17,862 nt of DNA from an uncultured Oscillospiraceae bacterium (GTDB taxonomy: Bacteria > Bacillota_A > Clostridia > Oscillospirales > Oscillospiraceae), in assembly GCA_934667865.1 (NCBI GenBank), contig CAKUMR010000004.1, positions 1 to 17,862 of the forward strand, written 5' to 3'. The notes under the pieces were generated by a model, which worked only from the letters and a program-made list of their open reading frames with translations, ran no database searches and was not told where the DNA came from. A program made the translations under genes and the position numbers. Of this stretch, positions 1-5,441 are shown piece after piece (the first letter of the stretch is position 1; each line of letters starts with the position of its first letter).

Positions 1-58
1 GGTTATACATAGCTGCTTCGTTATTATTGTGCTTACGATACGGTGTGAGATTCAACAT
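1..58 (-). CDS. Small heat-shock protein (Hsp20/alpha-crystallin), N-terminus only
   Basis: Only the first 19 codons lie in the window; the gene continues past the left edge. The translation reads MLNLTPYRKHNNNEAAMYN. A short hydrophobic start followed by a PYR/PFR motif and an Asn-rich stretch is typical of the start of Hsp20-family chaperones in Clostridia. The ATG at 58 has a good ribosome-binding site (GGAGG, complement of 67-71) eight bases upstream. Independent support comes from the perfect CIRCE element at 183-209 in the upstream region, since CIRCE controls heat-shock genes. Hsp20 proteins form oligomers that hold unfolding proteins in a refoldable state. The alpha-crystallin domain itself is outside the window, so the family call rests on the N-terminus and the regulatory context. 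A different HrcA-controlled gene is possible. Confidence 0.6.
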   Translation of the reverse strand, partial: MLNLTPYRKHNNNEAAMYN

Positions 59-182
59 AATCAATTCCTCCAATTCAGGCTCCCCACGGTTCCCCGTGGG
101 TCGTTCATTTCTTTTTTCTGGCTTTATTATCCCGCCGGATTATGAACGATTCTTGCCTCAAATATGAACGAACTGTAAACAA
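59..182 (-). promoter_or_regulatory. Leader and promoter region of the Hsp20-like gene
   Basis: Between CIRCE and the ribosome-binding site, the region holds a stable stem (CCCACGG 83-89 pairing with CCGTGGG 94-100, with a GGAA tetraloop on the RNA strand). It also holds three copies of the octamer ATGAACGA: forward at 142-149 and 164-171, reversed at 101-108. No convincing sigma-A promoter was found; ATTATG at 139-144 read on the minus strand gives CATAAT, but no matching -35 sits upstream. The hairpin does not mask the GGAGG directly. Confidence 0.4.
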
Positions 183-209
183 TTAGCACTCTGCGGAACA
201 GAGTGCTAA
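183..209. promoter_or_regulatory. CIRCE element (HrcA operator)
   Basis: TTAGCACTC at 183-191, nine spacer bases (192-200), then GAGTGCTAA at 201-209. This is an exact match to the CIRCE consensus (9-9-9) bound by the heat-shock repressor HrcA. It lies about 125 bases upstream of the Hsp20-like start codon on the minus strand and only 12 bases beyond the histidine-kinase stop codon. No hrcA, dnaK or groEL gene is in the window, so the leftward heat-shock gene is the only sensible target. The hairpin could also help terminate the kinase transcript, although the following U-run is weak. Confidence 0.9.
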
Positions 210-220
210 TTTGACCAGAA

Positions 221-1249
221 TTACTTCGGGAGGATGACCCGGAAGGTCGAGCCCTCGCCGGGAGCGCTGTCCACCTCAATCACGCCCTGAGAAAGCTCCA
301 CGATGCGCTTGACCAGCGCGAGGCCAAGGCCGTTTCCCATGGAGCGGCGCGAGGTGTCGCCCTGATAGAACTTCTCAAAAATATGTGCCTGTACCTCCGG
401 CGTCATGCCGCAGCCGTGGTCGCGGATGCTGACAACCACACATTCCGTCTGCTCCAGCAGGCGGATGGCGATCTCCTGCCCGGCATCGCTGAATTTGATG
501 GCGTTTCCGATCAGATTCGTCCAGACCTGACTGAGAAGCCGCTCACAGCCGGTCACGGTCACGGGGTCGAGCACTGCATCGAAGCTGATGTCCTTCTCCG
601 TCCACTGCGGCTCCAGCGCCACCACGGCCTGCCGGAGCTGCTCGTCCAGCCGGAAGCAGGTGCTCTGCTCGGAGAGGGATTTGCTCTCCATCTTGGAAAG
701 CAGCAGAATATTTCCGACCAGTGTGGAAAGCCGGTGCGTGTTGAAAAGAATTTTGTTCAGATATTCCTCCCGCTCGACGTGAGAGAGCGCACTGTCCTGC
801 AAAAGCATAGCATAGCCCTCGATGGCCGTCAGTGGCGTTTTGAATTCATGGGAAACGTTGGCGATGAAATCGTTGCTGAGCGTGGAAATGCTGTTCAGCT
901 CCCGCACCATGGCGTTGAAGTTGCGGAAGGTGGTCTGTACCTCCTCCATCTTGCTGGAATCCTCGACGGTGATCGTGTAATTTCCGCGCGCGACCTCCTT
1001 GGAGGCGTTGCTGAGCTTGACCATGGGCGCGAGGATGCGCCGACCGATGAAGTAGCTCATCAGGCCGCCGGCGACCGCCGCAGCGACCAGCAGACCCAGT
1101 AGCGCGGAGTAATTCAGCTTATGGATGACGCCAAAGCGCTGCAAGAGAAACAGCGCGCCTGCGACCGCCGCGAAGGAAAACAGGACGATCACAAAGACAA
1201 TCAGCATATAATAGGTGCGCATACGCAGGGAGTATTTTCTCTGCTTCAT
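221..1249 (-). CDS. HAMP-domain sensor histidine kinase
   Basis: A 342-residue membrane sensor kinase, partner of the response regulator encoded just upstream (ATGA overlap at 1246-1249). Residues 13-35 and 48-68 are membrane segments with only about a dozen residues between them, so there is almost no extracellular sensor domain. A HAMP linker follows at roughly 69-120. The H-box around His134 (NVSHEFKTPL) is the autophosphorylation site. The N-box (NLIGNAIKFS), G1 (DHGCGM), F-box (FEKFYQGD) and G2 (GNGLGLAL) form the ATP-binding lid. Such intramembrane-sensing kinases often detect envelope stress or antibiotics, usually through a partner membrane protein. The input signal is unknown here. 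The adjacent divergent membrane-protein operon, preceded by OmpR-like repeats, is a plausible target. Confidence 0.93.
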   Translation of the reverse strand: MKQRKYSLRMRTYYMLIVFVIVLFSFAAVAGALFLLQRFGVIHKLNYSALLGLLVAAAVAGGLMSYFIGRRILAPMVKLSNASKEVARGNYTITVEDSSKMEEVQTTFRNFNAMVRELNSISTLSNDFIANVSHEFKTPLTAIEGYAMLLQDSALSHVEREEYLNKILFNTHRLSTLVGNILLLSKMESKSLSEQSTCFRLDEQLRQAVVALEPQWTEKDISFDAVLDPVTVTGCERLLSQVWTNLIGNAIKFSDAGQEIAIRLLEQTECVVVSIRDHGCGMTPEVQAHIFEKFYQGDTSRRSMGNGLGLALVKRIVELSQGVIEVDSAPGEGSTFRVILPK

Positions 1250-1917
1250 TTTTTTACCGCCTTGTATCCGATGCCGCGAACGGTTGTGATCTCAAAATCC
1301 GGGTTCTCGCGGAAGTGGTCGCGCAGCCGGTTGATGTGGACGTCTACCGTGCGCGGGTCTGTCTGGGAATCCAAGCCCCAGATGTCGTCCATGAGCTGCT
1401 GTCGCGTGAAGATATGGCCGGGGGAGGAAACCAGCTTGTAAAGAAGCAGAAATTCCTTCTGCGGCAGAACGAGCTGACTGCTGCCGGTGCGGACGGTGAA
1501 GGAGTCAAACTCAAAGACCGTGGAGCCGATGCTCTGGCGGCGGTCGGCGACCATCTGCGCGCGGCGCAGAAGCGCCTGAATCCGCAGAACCAGCTCGTTG
1601 ACGTTGATGGGCTTGACCAGATAGTCGTCCGCGCCCGCGAGGAAGCCGAACTGCATATCCTGAAAGCTGTCCTTGGCGGTGATCATCAGAATGGGAATGG
1701 TGTTTCCCGTATCGCGCAGACTGCGCACCAGTGTGTAGCCGTCCATACGCGGCATCATGATGTCCGAAACGATCAGGTCGATATATTCCTTTTCCAGAAC
1801 CTCCAGTGCGGCGACACCGTCCGGCACGCCCAGGGCGGTAAAGCCGCTGCGCGTCAGCACGCGGCAGAAAAGCTGCTGCAATTCCGCGTCGTCCTCCGCA
1901 ACCAGTATTTTGAACAT
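1246..1917 (-). CDS. OmpR/PhoB-family response regulator
   Basis: A 223-residue two-domain regulator. The receiver domain (about 1-118) has the acidic pair D9-D10, the phospho-acceptor Asp52 (IVSDIMMPRMDG), the switch Thr80 and the conserved Lys102. The C-terminal winged helix (about 127-223) carries DVHINRLRDHF and TTVRGIGYK, as in the OmpR/PhoB class. The start at 1917 is preceded by an almost perfect anti-Shine-Dalgarno match (GGAGGTGATC). The stop overlaps the kinase start by ATGA, so the pair is translationally coupled. It is expected to bind tandem 11-bp direct repeats. Three such repeats occur 77 bases upstream of its start, in the divergent region, and may serve autoregulation as well as control of the plus-strand operon. 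Confidence 0.95.
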   Translation of the reverse strand: MFKILVAEDDAELQQLFCRVLTRSGFTALGVPDGVAALEVLEKEYIDLIVSDIMMPRMDGYTLVRSLRDTGNTIPILMITAKDSFQDMQFGFLAGADDYLVKPINVNELVLRIQALLRRAQMVADRRQSIGSTVFEFDSFTVRTGSSQLVLPQKEFLLLYKLVSSPGHIFTRQQLMDDIWGLDSQTDPRTVDVHINRLRDHFRENPDFEITTVRGIGYKAVKK

Positions 1918-1938
1918 GAGATCACCTCCGCTGGGATA

Positions 1939-1968
1939 AGTATAGCATACGGGACGGGGATTTGTAAA
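1939..1968 (-). promoter_or_regulatory. Sigma-A promoter of the two-component operon
   Basis: Read on the minus strand: -35 TTTACA (complement of 1963-1968), an 18-base spacer, and -10 TATACT (complement of 1939-1944). The -10 lies about 20 bases upstream of the response-regulator start codon, close to its ribosome-binding site. Confidence 0.7.
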
Positions 1969-1993
1969 AGAAAATGTTGCCTTTTTTAACGGG

Positions 1994-2025
1994 AGTTTAT
2001 AATCAGTTGATGTTGAGTTGATGTT
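1994..2025 (+). promoter_or_regulatory. Three tandem 11-bp-period repeats, probable response-regulator operator
   Basis: AGTTTATAAT at 1994-2003, AGTTGATGTT at 2005-2014 and AGTTGATGTT at 2016-2025, each separated by one base. The last two are identical and the first matches at seven of ten positions. OmpR/PhoB-class regulators bind head-to-tail repeats with an 11-bp period, and such a regulator is encoded divergently next door. The array ends seven bases before a -10-like TATCAT (2033-2038) that lacks a good -35, as expected at a promoter activated by a regulator bound over the -35 region. Confidence 0.6.
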
Positions 2026-2032
2026 CGGCGGG

Positions 2033-2038
2033 TATCAT
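2033..2038 (+). promoter_or_regulatory. Candidate activator-dependent -10 box of the yjdF-like operon
   Basis: TATCAT matches the sigma-A -10 at five of six positions and sits 24 bases upstream of the start codon at 2062. No consensus -35 is found at 15-19 bases spacing; that zone is filled by the repeat array at 1994-2025. An alternative -10, TATAAT at 1998-2003, overlaps the first repeat and has only a weak -35 (TTGCCT, 15-base spacer). Confidence 0.4.
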
Positions 2039-2061
2039 ATTCCTGTAAAGTGAGGTGCGCT

Positions 2062-2886
2062 ATGAAAAAGAACAGGGAAAGCCGTTTGAAAAATTACTTT
2101 GCGGGAAAGAGCAAGCTGACGATCGTCACCTACGCCGTGGTGCGTATTCTCGTGCTGGGCGTGCTGGTGCGCTCGATTTTCACGGGACAGCTGGAAAGCG
2201 TCTACACCTGCCTTCTGACGCTGTTTCTGATGTTCCTGCCCGCGATTGTATCCAGAAAGCTGCATATGCAGCTGCCGACCGGGCTGGAGGTCACGATCAT
2301 TCTCTTTATTTTTGCTGCCGAAATTCTGGGTGAGCTGGCCTGCTTCTATGTCAAGGTGCCGTTCTGGGATAAGGCGCTGCACACGACGAGCGGCTTTATC
2401 TATGCGGCGGTCGGCTATTCCATGGCGGATATCCTCAACCGCGACCGCCGGACGAAGTTCGAGCTGTCGCCCATCTTCCTCGCGCTGGTGGCGTTCTGCT
2501 TCTCCATGACGATCGGCGCGCTGTGGGAGATCTTTGAATTCTCGGTGGACCGCCTGTTCATGAAGGATATGCAGAAGGATACGATCGTCCATGCGATCAC
2601 CTCCGTCACGCTGGACCCGACCAACAGCAACATTCCCATCACGATCTCAGGCATCAACGACGTCGTGGTCAATGGCGAGAGCCTCGGCCTCGGCGGTTAT
2701 CTGGACATCGGTCTGTACGACACTATGGGTGATCTGATCGTCAATCTGATTGGCGCGCTGGTGTTCAGCGTGATCGGCTTCTTCCATCAGAAGAGCAAGC
2801 ATAGATCAAAGGTCGCGGAGATGTTTGTCCCGACCGTACAGAAGGAGGAAAACCCGGATGAGCGAGAAAGAAAAAGCGAGAATTGA
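2062..2886 (+). CDS. YjdF-like (DUF2238-type) integral membrane protein
   Basis: A 274-residue protein with about six or seven hydrophobic segments. It carries three features seen in the YjdF/DUF2238 membrane family: FWDKALH (Asp103, His107), GALWEIFEF (Trp155, Glu156) and LYDTMGDL (Asp220, Asp224). The spaced Asp, His and Glu residues at membrane borders could bind a metal, but no biochemical role is established for the family. The start at 2062 is chosen over an upstream GTG at 2050 because GAGGTG (2052-2057) makes a proper ribosome-binding site for it. It is the first gene of an operon: the next start (2858) lies inside its last 29 bases. Regulation by the divergent two-component system is inferred from the repeats at 1994-2025. 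Confidence 0.75.
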   Translation: MKKNRESRLKNYFAGKSKLTIVTYAVVRILVLGVLVRSIFTGQLESVYTCLLTLFLMFLPAIVSRKLHMQLPTGLEVTIILFIFAAEILGELACFYVKVPFWDKALHTTSGFIYAAVGYSMADILNRDRRTKFELSPIFLALVAFCFSMTIGALWEIFEFSVDRLFMKDMQKDTIVHAITSVTLDPTNSNIPITISGINDVVVNGESLGLGGYLDIGLYDTMGDLIVNLIGALVFSVIGFFHQKSKHRSKVAEMFVPTVQKEENPDERERKSEN

Positions 2887-3457
2887 ACATGCGCAGCAGG
2901 CGGACACCCACCGCATCCTGACGGTGCCGAATCTGCTGAGCTTCTTCCGGATTCTGCTGATCCCGGTGATCATCTGCCTGTATTTCAAGGAACAGTACTG
3001 GTGGGCCTTCGGCCTGCTGCTCCTCTCCGGTGCGACGGACGTGGTGGACGGCTGGATCGCGCGCACCTTCCATGTGGTGTCGGATTTCGGCAAGGCGATC
3101 GACCCGGTGGCCGACAAGCTGACGCAGATCGCGCTGCTGCTGTGCCTGATGCCGATGAAATACTGGTGGATGGTGGCAATCCTGATCACCAAGGAGGCAT
3201 CTATCGGCATCCTGACGCTGATCGCCCTGCGCCGCACACACAGCGTCTACAGCGCCGGCTGGTATGGTAAGATCTGCACGGTCGTGATCTATTTCTCCAT
3301 GTTTGTCCTGATGCTCTGGCGCGATGCGGATCCGACCTTTGTTCTGGTGGATGCCATCGTCTGCTCTGCGCTGATCGCGCTGGCTTTTGTGCTCTACCTG
3401 ATCCGCTACACGGCCATCCTGCGCGGCACGGGGGAGAAAGCGGAGGGGCAGGCATGA
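2858..3457 (+). CDS. CDP-alcohol phosphatidyltransferase (PgsA-like)
   Basis: A 199-residue membrane enzyme with the full family signature D-x2-DG-x2-AR-x8-G-x3-D-x3-D: D61, D64, G65, A68, R69, G78, D82, D86. These residues bind the metal and the CDP-diacylglycerol, whose phosphatidyl group is moved to an alcohol. The length and the PNLLSFFRILLIPV start resemble PgsA (phosphatidylglycerophosphate synthase), but the accepting alcohol cannot be read from sequence. It could be an extra paralogue rather than the essential PgsA. An AAGGAGG ribosome-binding site (2842-2848) supports the ATG at 2858, which overlaps the preceding gene by 29 bases. The stop overlaps the next start (ATGA). The operon position suggests membrane-lipid adjustment under control of the neighbouring two-component system. 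Confidence 0.85.
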   Translation: MSEKEKARIEHAQQADTHRILTVPNLLSFFRILLIPVIICLYFKEQYWWAFGLLLLSGATDVVDGWIARTFHVVSDFGKAIDPVADKLTQIALLLCLMPMKYWWMVAILITKEASIGILTLIALRRTHSVYSAGWYGKICTVVIYFSMFVLMLWRDADPTFVLVDAIVCSALIALAFVLYLIRYTAILRGTGEKAEGQA

Positions 3458-3636
3458 AGCGGCGGTTTATCGCGTTCCTTGCAACGCGGAAAACGAAATT
3501 CCGTCTGCGCCAGCGTAGGAAAAAGCGCTATTTCCGCTGCCCGGCCTGCCACGCGGTGCAGTCCGTGCCGGTCAGCGGCGGGCAGACCAAGGTGGTCTGC
3601 CACAAGTGCGGGGAGATTTTTCTGCGCCGCACCTGA
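3454..3636 (+). CDS. Small zinc-ribbon protein
   Basis: A 60-residue, very basic protein. The N-terminal half is rich in Arg and Lys. The C-terminal half has two CxxC knuckles (C29-P-A-C32 and C49-H-K-C52) separated by a 16-residue beta-strand-like loop, the layout of a rubredoxin-like zinc ribbon. Its start overlaps the stop of the phosphatidyltransferase by ATGA, so it is translationally coupled and the last gene of the operon; a strong terminator follows at once. The basic tail suggests contact with nucleic acid or phospholipid head groups, but no function is known. Coupling, the intact zinc ligands and the terminator support a real gene. Confidence 0.75.
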   Translation: MKRRFIAFLATRKTKFRLRQRRKKRYFRCPACHAVQSVPVSGGQTKVVCHKCGEIFLRRT

Positions 3637-3639
3637 TAG

Positions 3640-3677
3640 AAAAAGTTCCAAAAGCCAAAGGCTTTTGGAACTTTTTT
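3640..3677 (+). terminator. Intrinsic terminator of the yjdF-pgsA-like operon
   Basis: A perfect 16-bp stem, AAAAAGTTCCAAAAGC (3640-3655) with its complement at 3661-3676, a five-base loop and a run of seven T at the end. It begins three bases after the zinc-ribbon stop codon. It is close to symmetric, so it could also work on the minus strand. Confidence 0.9.
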
Positions 3678-3726
3678 TGGTCGGCCTCGTCTTATCAACA
3701 AAAGGAAAAGACAGGAGGTCTGACCC

Positions 3727-5010
3727 ATGAAACTGAAAAAATGGCTGGCGCTGGCGCTCTTTGCGGCCCTCTGCTTCCAGCTTGCGGCCTGCGCCGCGCC
3801 GGTGGATGACGATCAGAAGCCCGATGCGTCTAATGGCACATCCAAACCCGTACCCTCCGAGTCGGTCGAGCCGACCGGCTACCCCTCCGTCACCCTCACC
3901 GGAAACGGCGAGGCGCGGGAGCCGGACGCAGAATTTGCGGCGGCAAGTGCGGAATTCGCGGCGGCGCTTCTGAAAAACGCGGCAAAGGGCGAAAACACCG
4001 TGATCTCGCCCTATTCCGTCCAGCTTGCGCTGGCGATGACGGCCAACGGCGCTTCCGGAGAAACATTGGCGCAGCTGGAGCAGGTGTTCGGCCTGTCCGT
4101 GCAGCAGCTCAATGCCTATCTGCTTGCCTGCGGGCAGAAGAGCACGGAGGAATTCACCGCGGCCAACGCCCTCTGGGTGCGCGAGGATTACCCGGTCAGC
4201 GAGGACTTCCTCCAGACCGACCGCGACTACTACGGCGCGGAGATCAACTCCATCCCCTTCAGCAGCGCCACCTGCGATGAGATCAACAGCTGGGTCAATT
4301 ACCAGACCAGAGGAAAGATCGAAAAGATCATCGACGAGATGGACCCGGACGCGGTGATGTATCTGGTCAATGCGCTGGCATTCAGCGCAACATGGCGGAA
4401 GGAGTATATTACCTCTGACGTCCAAAAGGAGCTTTTCCACGCCGCCTCCGGCGACACGCAGGCCGAGCTGATGTACTCCGACGAATACTGGTATCTGCGG
4501 GATGAAAACACGGTCGGCTTCCTCAAGGACTACGAAAACGACCGCTTCTGCTATGCCGTCCTGCTGCCGCAGGAGGGCACCTCGCTGGACGATTATGTCG
4601 CTTCCCTCAGCGGCGAGAAGCTGACGGCCCTGATGGCGAACGCATCGCAGGAGAAAATCCACGCCGTGATGCCGAAATTCACGACGGAGTATTCCACGGA
4701 GCTTGGCGCGGTGCTCCAGACCATGGGGGCGTCGGACGCCTTTGACAAGGATAAGGCGGACTTTTCCGCGATGTCGCCGGAGGCGAAGGAGACCCATCTG
4801 CGCATCGGCCGCGTGCTGCACAAGACCTTCTTACAGGTCAATGAAACCGGCACAGAGGCTGCCGCAGCGACCACGGTGGAGATGGTCGCGGAGTCCACTG
4901 CCATTCCGCAGGAATACAAGACCGTCCGTGTGGACCGTCCCTTTGTGTGCGGCATCTATGACCGCGAGATGCAGTGCTTCCTCTTCCTCGGCGCGATCTA
5001 CACGGTCTGA
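3727..5010 (+). CDS. Lipoprotein serpin (serine protease inhibitor)
   Basis: A 427-residue exported serpin. Residues 1-21 form a signal peptide ending in a lipobox (L19-A-A-C22), so the protein is probably lipid-anchored on the outer face of the membrane. An acidic and Pro/Ser-rich linker (about 23-70) precedes the serpin fold (about 75-427). The fold starts with the conserved NTVISPYSVQLALAM segment and ends with RPFVCGIYD. The reactive-loop hinge is of the inhibitory type: E377 (P17) followed by four Ala and two Thr. Counting from either end of the loop puts the scissile bond near I393-P394, with Ala-Ile or Ile-Pro around P1. Inhibitory serpins trap serine or cysteine proteases covalently; gut Eubacterium siraeum and Bifidobacterium serpins inhibit elastase-type host proteases. 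The AGGAGGT site at 3713-3719 supports the start. No clear promoter lies in the 50 bases after the upstream terminator. Confidence 0.94.
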   Translation: MKLKKWLALALFAALCFQLAACAAPVDDDQKPDASNGTSKPVPSESVEPTGYPSVTLTGNGEAREPDAEFAAASAEFAAALLKNAAKGENTVISPYSVQLALAMTANGASGETLAQLEQVFGLSVQQLNAYLLACGQKSTEEFTAANALWVREDYPVSEDFLQTDRDYYGAEINSIPFSSATCDEINSWVNYQTRGKIEKIIDEMDPDAVMYLVNALAFSATWRKEYITSDVQKELFHAASGDTQAELMYSDEYWYLRDENTVGFLKDYENDRFCYAVLLPQEGTSLDDYVASLSGEKLTALMANASQEKIHAVMPKFTTEYSTELGAVLQTMGASDAFDKDKADFSAMSPEAKETHLRIGRVLHKTFLQVNETGTEAAAATTVEMVAESTAIPQEYKTVRVDRPFVCGIYDREMQCFLFLGAIYTV

Positions 5011-5030
5011 CCGGGAATTTTGAAACGGCA

Positions 5031-5348
5031 ACCCACGGTTGAGTGATTTTCAACCGTGGGTGCAGACTGTCAAAAAGATCCGTAACCGTCAAAATCAGTT
5101 CCATTTTTATAGATCCACGTCTTCCCGTGGCTTGATTTATAAAAAACAGGATATTCCAAGCTTCATAGCACCAGGAGCTGTTTGATCTTCGATGATTTTG
5201 ACTTACTGCGTAACTCACACCCTACCGTACCTATGTACGCCTACGGGTGTGAGTTGCTTGCCTTCCGAACTTTTTGCAGCCTGCCAGTGTGTCGAAAAGG
5301 TTTTTTCGACACGCTGAACCCACGGTTGAGATATGCTCAACCGTGGGT
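5031..5348. repeat. Putative short non-autonomous element (island 1) between duplicated palindromes
   Basis: The 31-base palindrome ACCCACGGTTGA-N7-TCAACCGTGGGT at 5031-5061 recurs at 5318-5348 with the same length; 25 of 31 positions match and the differences are in the loop. The core between them is 256 bases. Its left end reads CAGACTGTCAAAAA and its right end, on the other strand, CAGCGTGTCGAAAAA: imperfect terminal inverted repeats. The second island at 13641-13922 has the same plan and similar ends but a different palindrome. The core has no coding capacity. A MITE-like element, or a pair of paralogous terminator hairpins around a structured leader, are the two readings. Confidence 0.45.
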
Positions 5349-5362
5349 TGTTTGATCTTTTC
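5318..5362 (+). terminator. Probable terminator of the serpin transcript (outer half of island 1)
   Basis: A stem of at least 12 bp (extending to 14 bp as 5317-5330 with 5336-5349) is followed by TGTTTGATCTTTT. The identical stem at 5031-5061, nearer the serpin stop, lacks a T-run on its right side. The T-rich flank is therefore found only on the outer side of the right copy, as if one terminator had been split. Confidence 0.5.
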
Positions 5363-5384
5363 CGAATTTTTAACAGACAGATGA

Positions 5385-5413
5385 TAGACTTTTCCTTCCG
5401 AATATGGCATAGT
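5385..5413 (+). promoter_or_regulatory. Weak candidate promoter of the HTH-LiaF gene
   Basis: TAGACT (5385-5390), a 17-base spacer and CATAGT (5408-5413); four of six matches in each box. It lies 28 bases upstream of the start codon at 5442 and just after the island-1 terminator hairpin, so the gene probably has its own promoter here. Confidence 0.35.
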
Positions 5414-5441
5414 AGGGATAGAATGAAGGAGGGAAAAGAAA

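Larger units (their letters stand above)
5011..5441. other. 431-base gene-free region rich in palindromes
   Basis: No credible coding region or ribosome-binding site was found until the HTH gene. The stretch contains two copies of one palindrome (5031-5061 and 5318-5348), a stem with 11-bp outer arms (AACTCACACCC 5212-5222 with 5245-5255) and an inner CGTAC/GTACG pair, and a stem ending directly before the second palindrome (5285-5316). A minor CCACG/CGTGG pair lies at 5115-5130. The last 90 bases carry the likely promoter of the HTH gene. Confidence 0.85.

Noticed and set aside
67..100. RNA thermometer in the Hsp20 leader
   Set aside because: The CCCACGG/CCGTGGG stem is too stable and does not pair with the ribosome-binding site; no ROSE or FourU-type pairing was seen.
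82..100. A third copy of the island-1 palindrome
   Set aside because: It shares only the seven-base CCCACGG arm; the loop, arm length and flanks differ and no paired copy or CAGACTGTC motif is nearby.
210..216. TTTGACC (GGTCAAA on the other strand), a CtsR half-site next to CIRCE
   Set aside because: CtsR operators need two heptamers in tandem; only one is present, so dual HrcA/CtsR control is not supported.
3406..4821. A 471-residue open frame on the minus strand opposite the serpin
   Set aside because: The plus strand encodes a clear serpin with signal peptide and ribosome-binding site; the antisense frame is Arg/Gly/Leu-rich without any recognisable domain and crosses a strong terminator.
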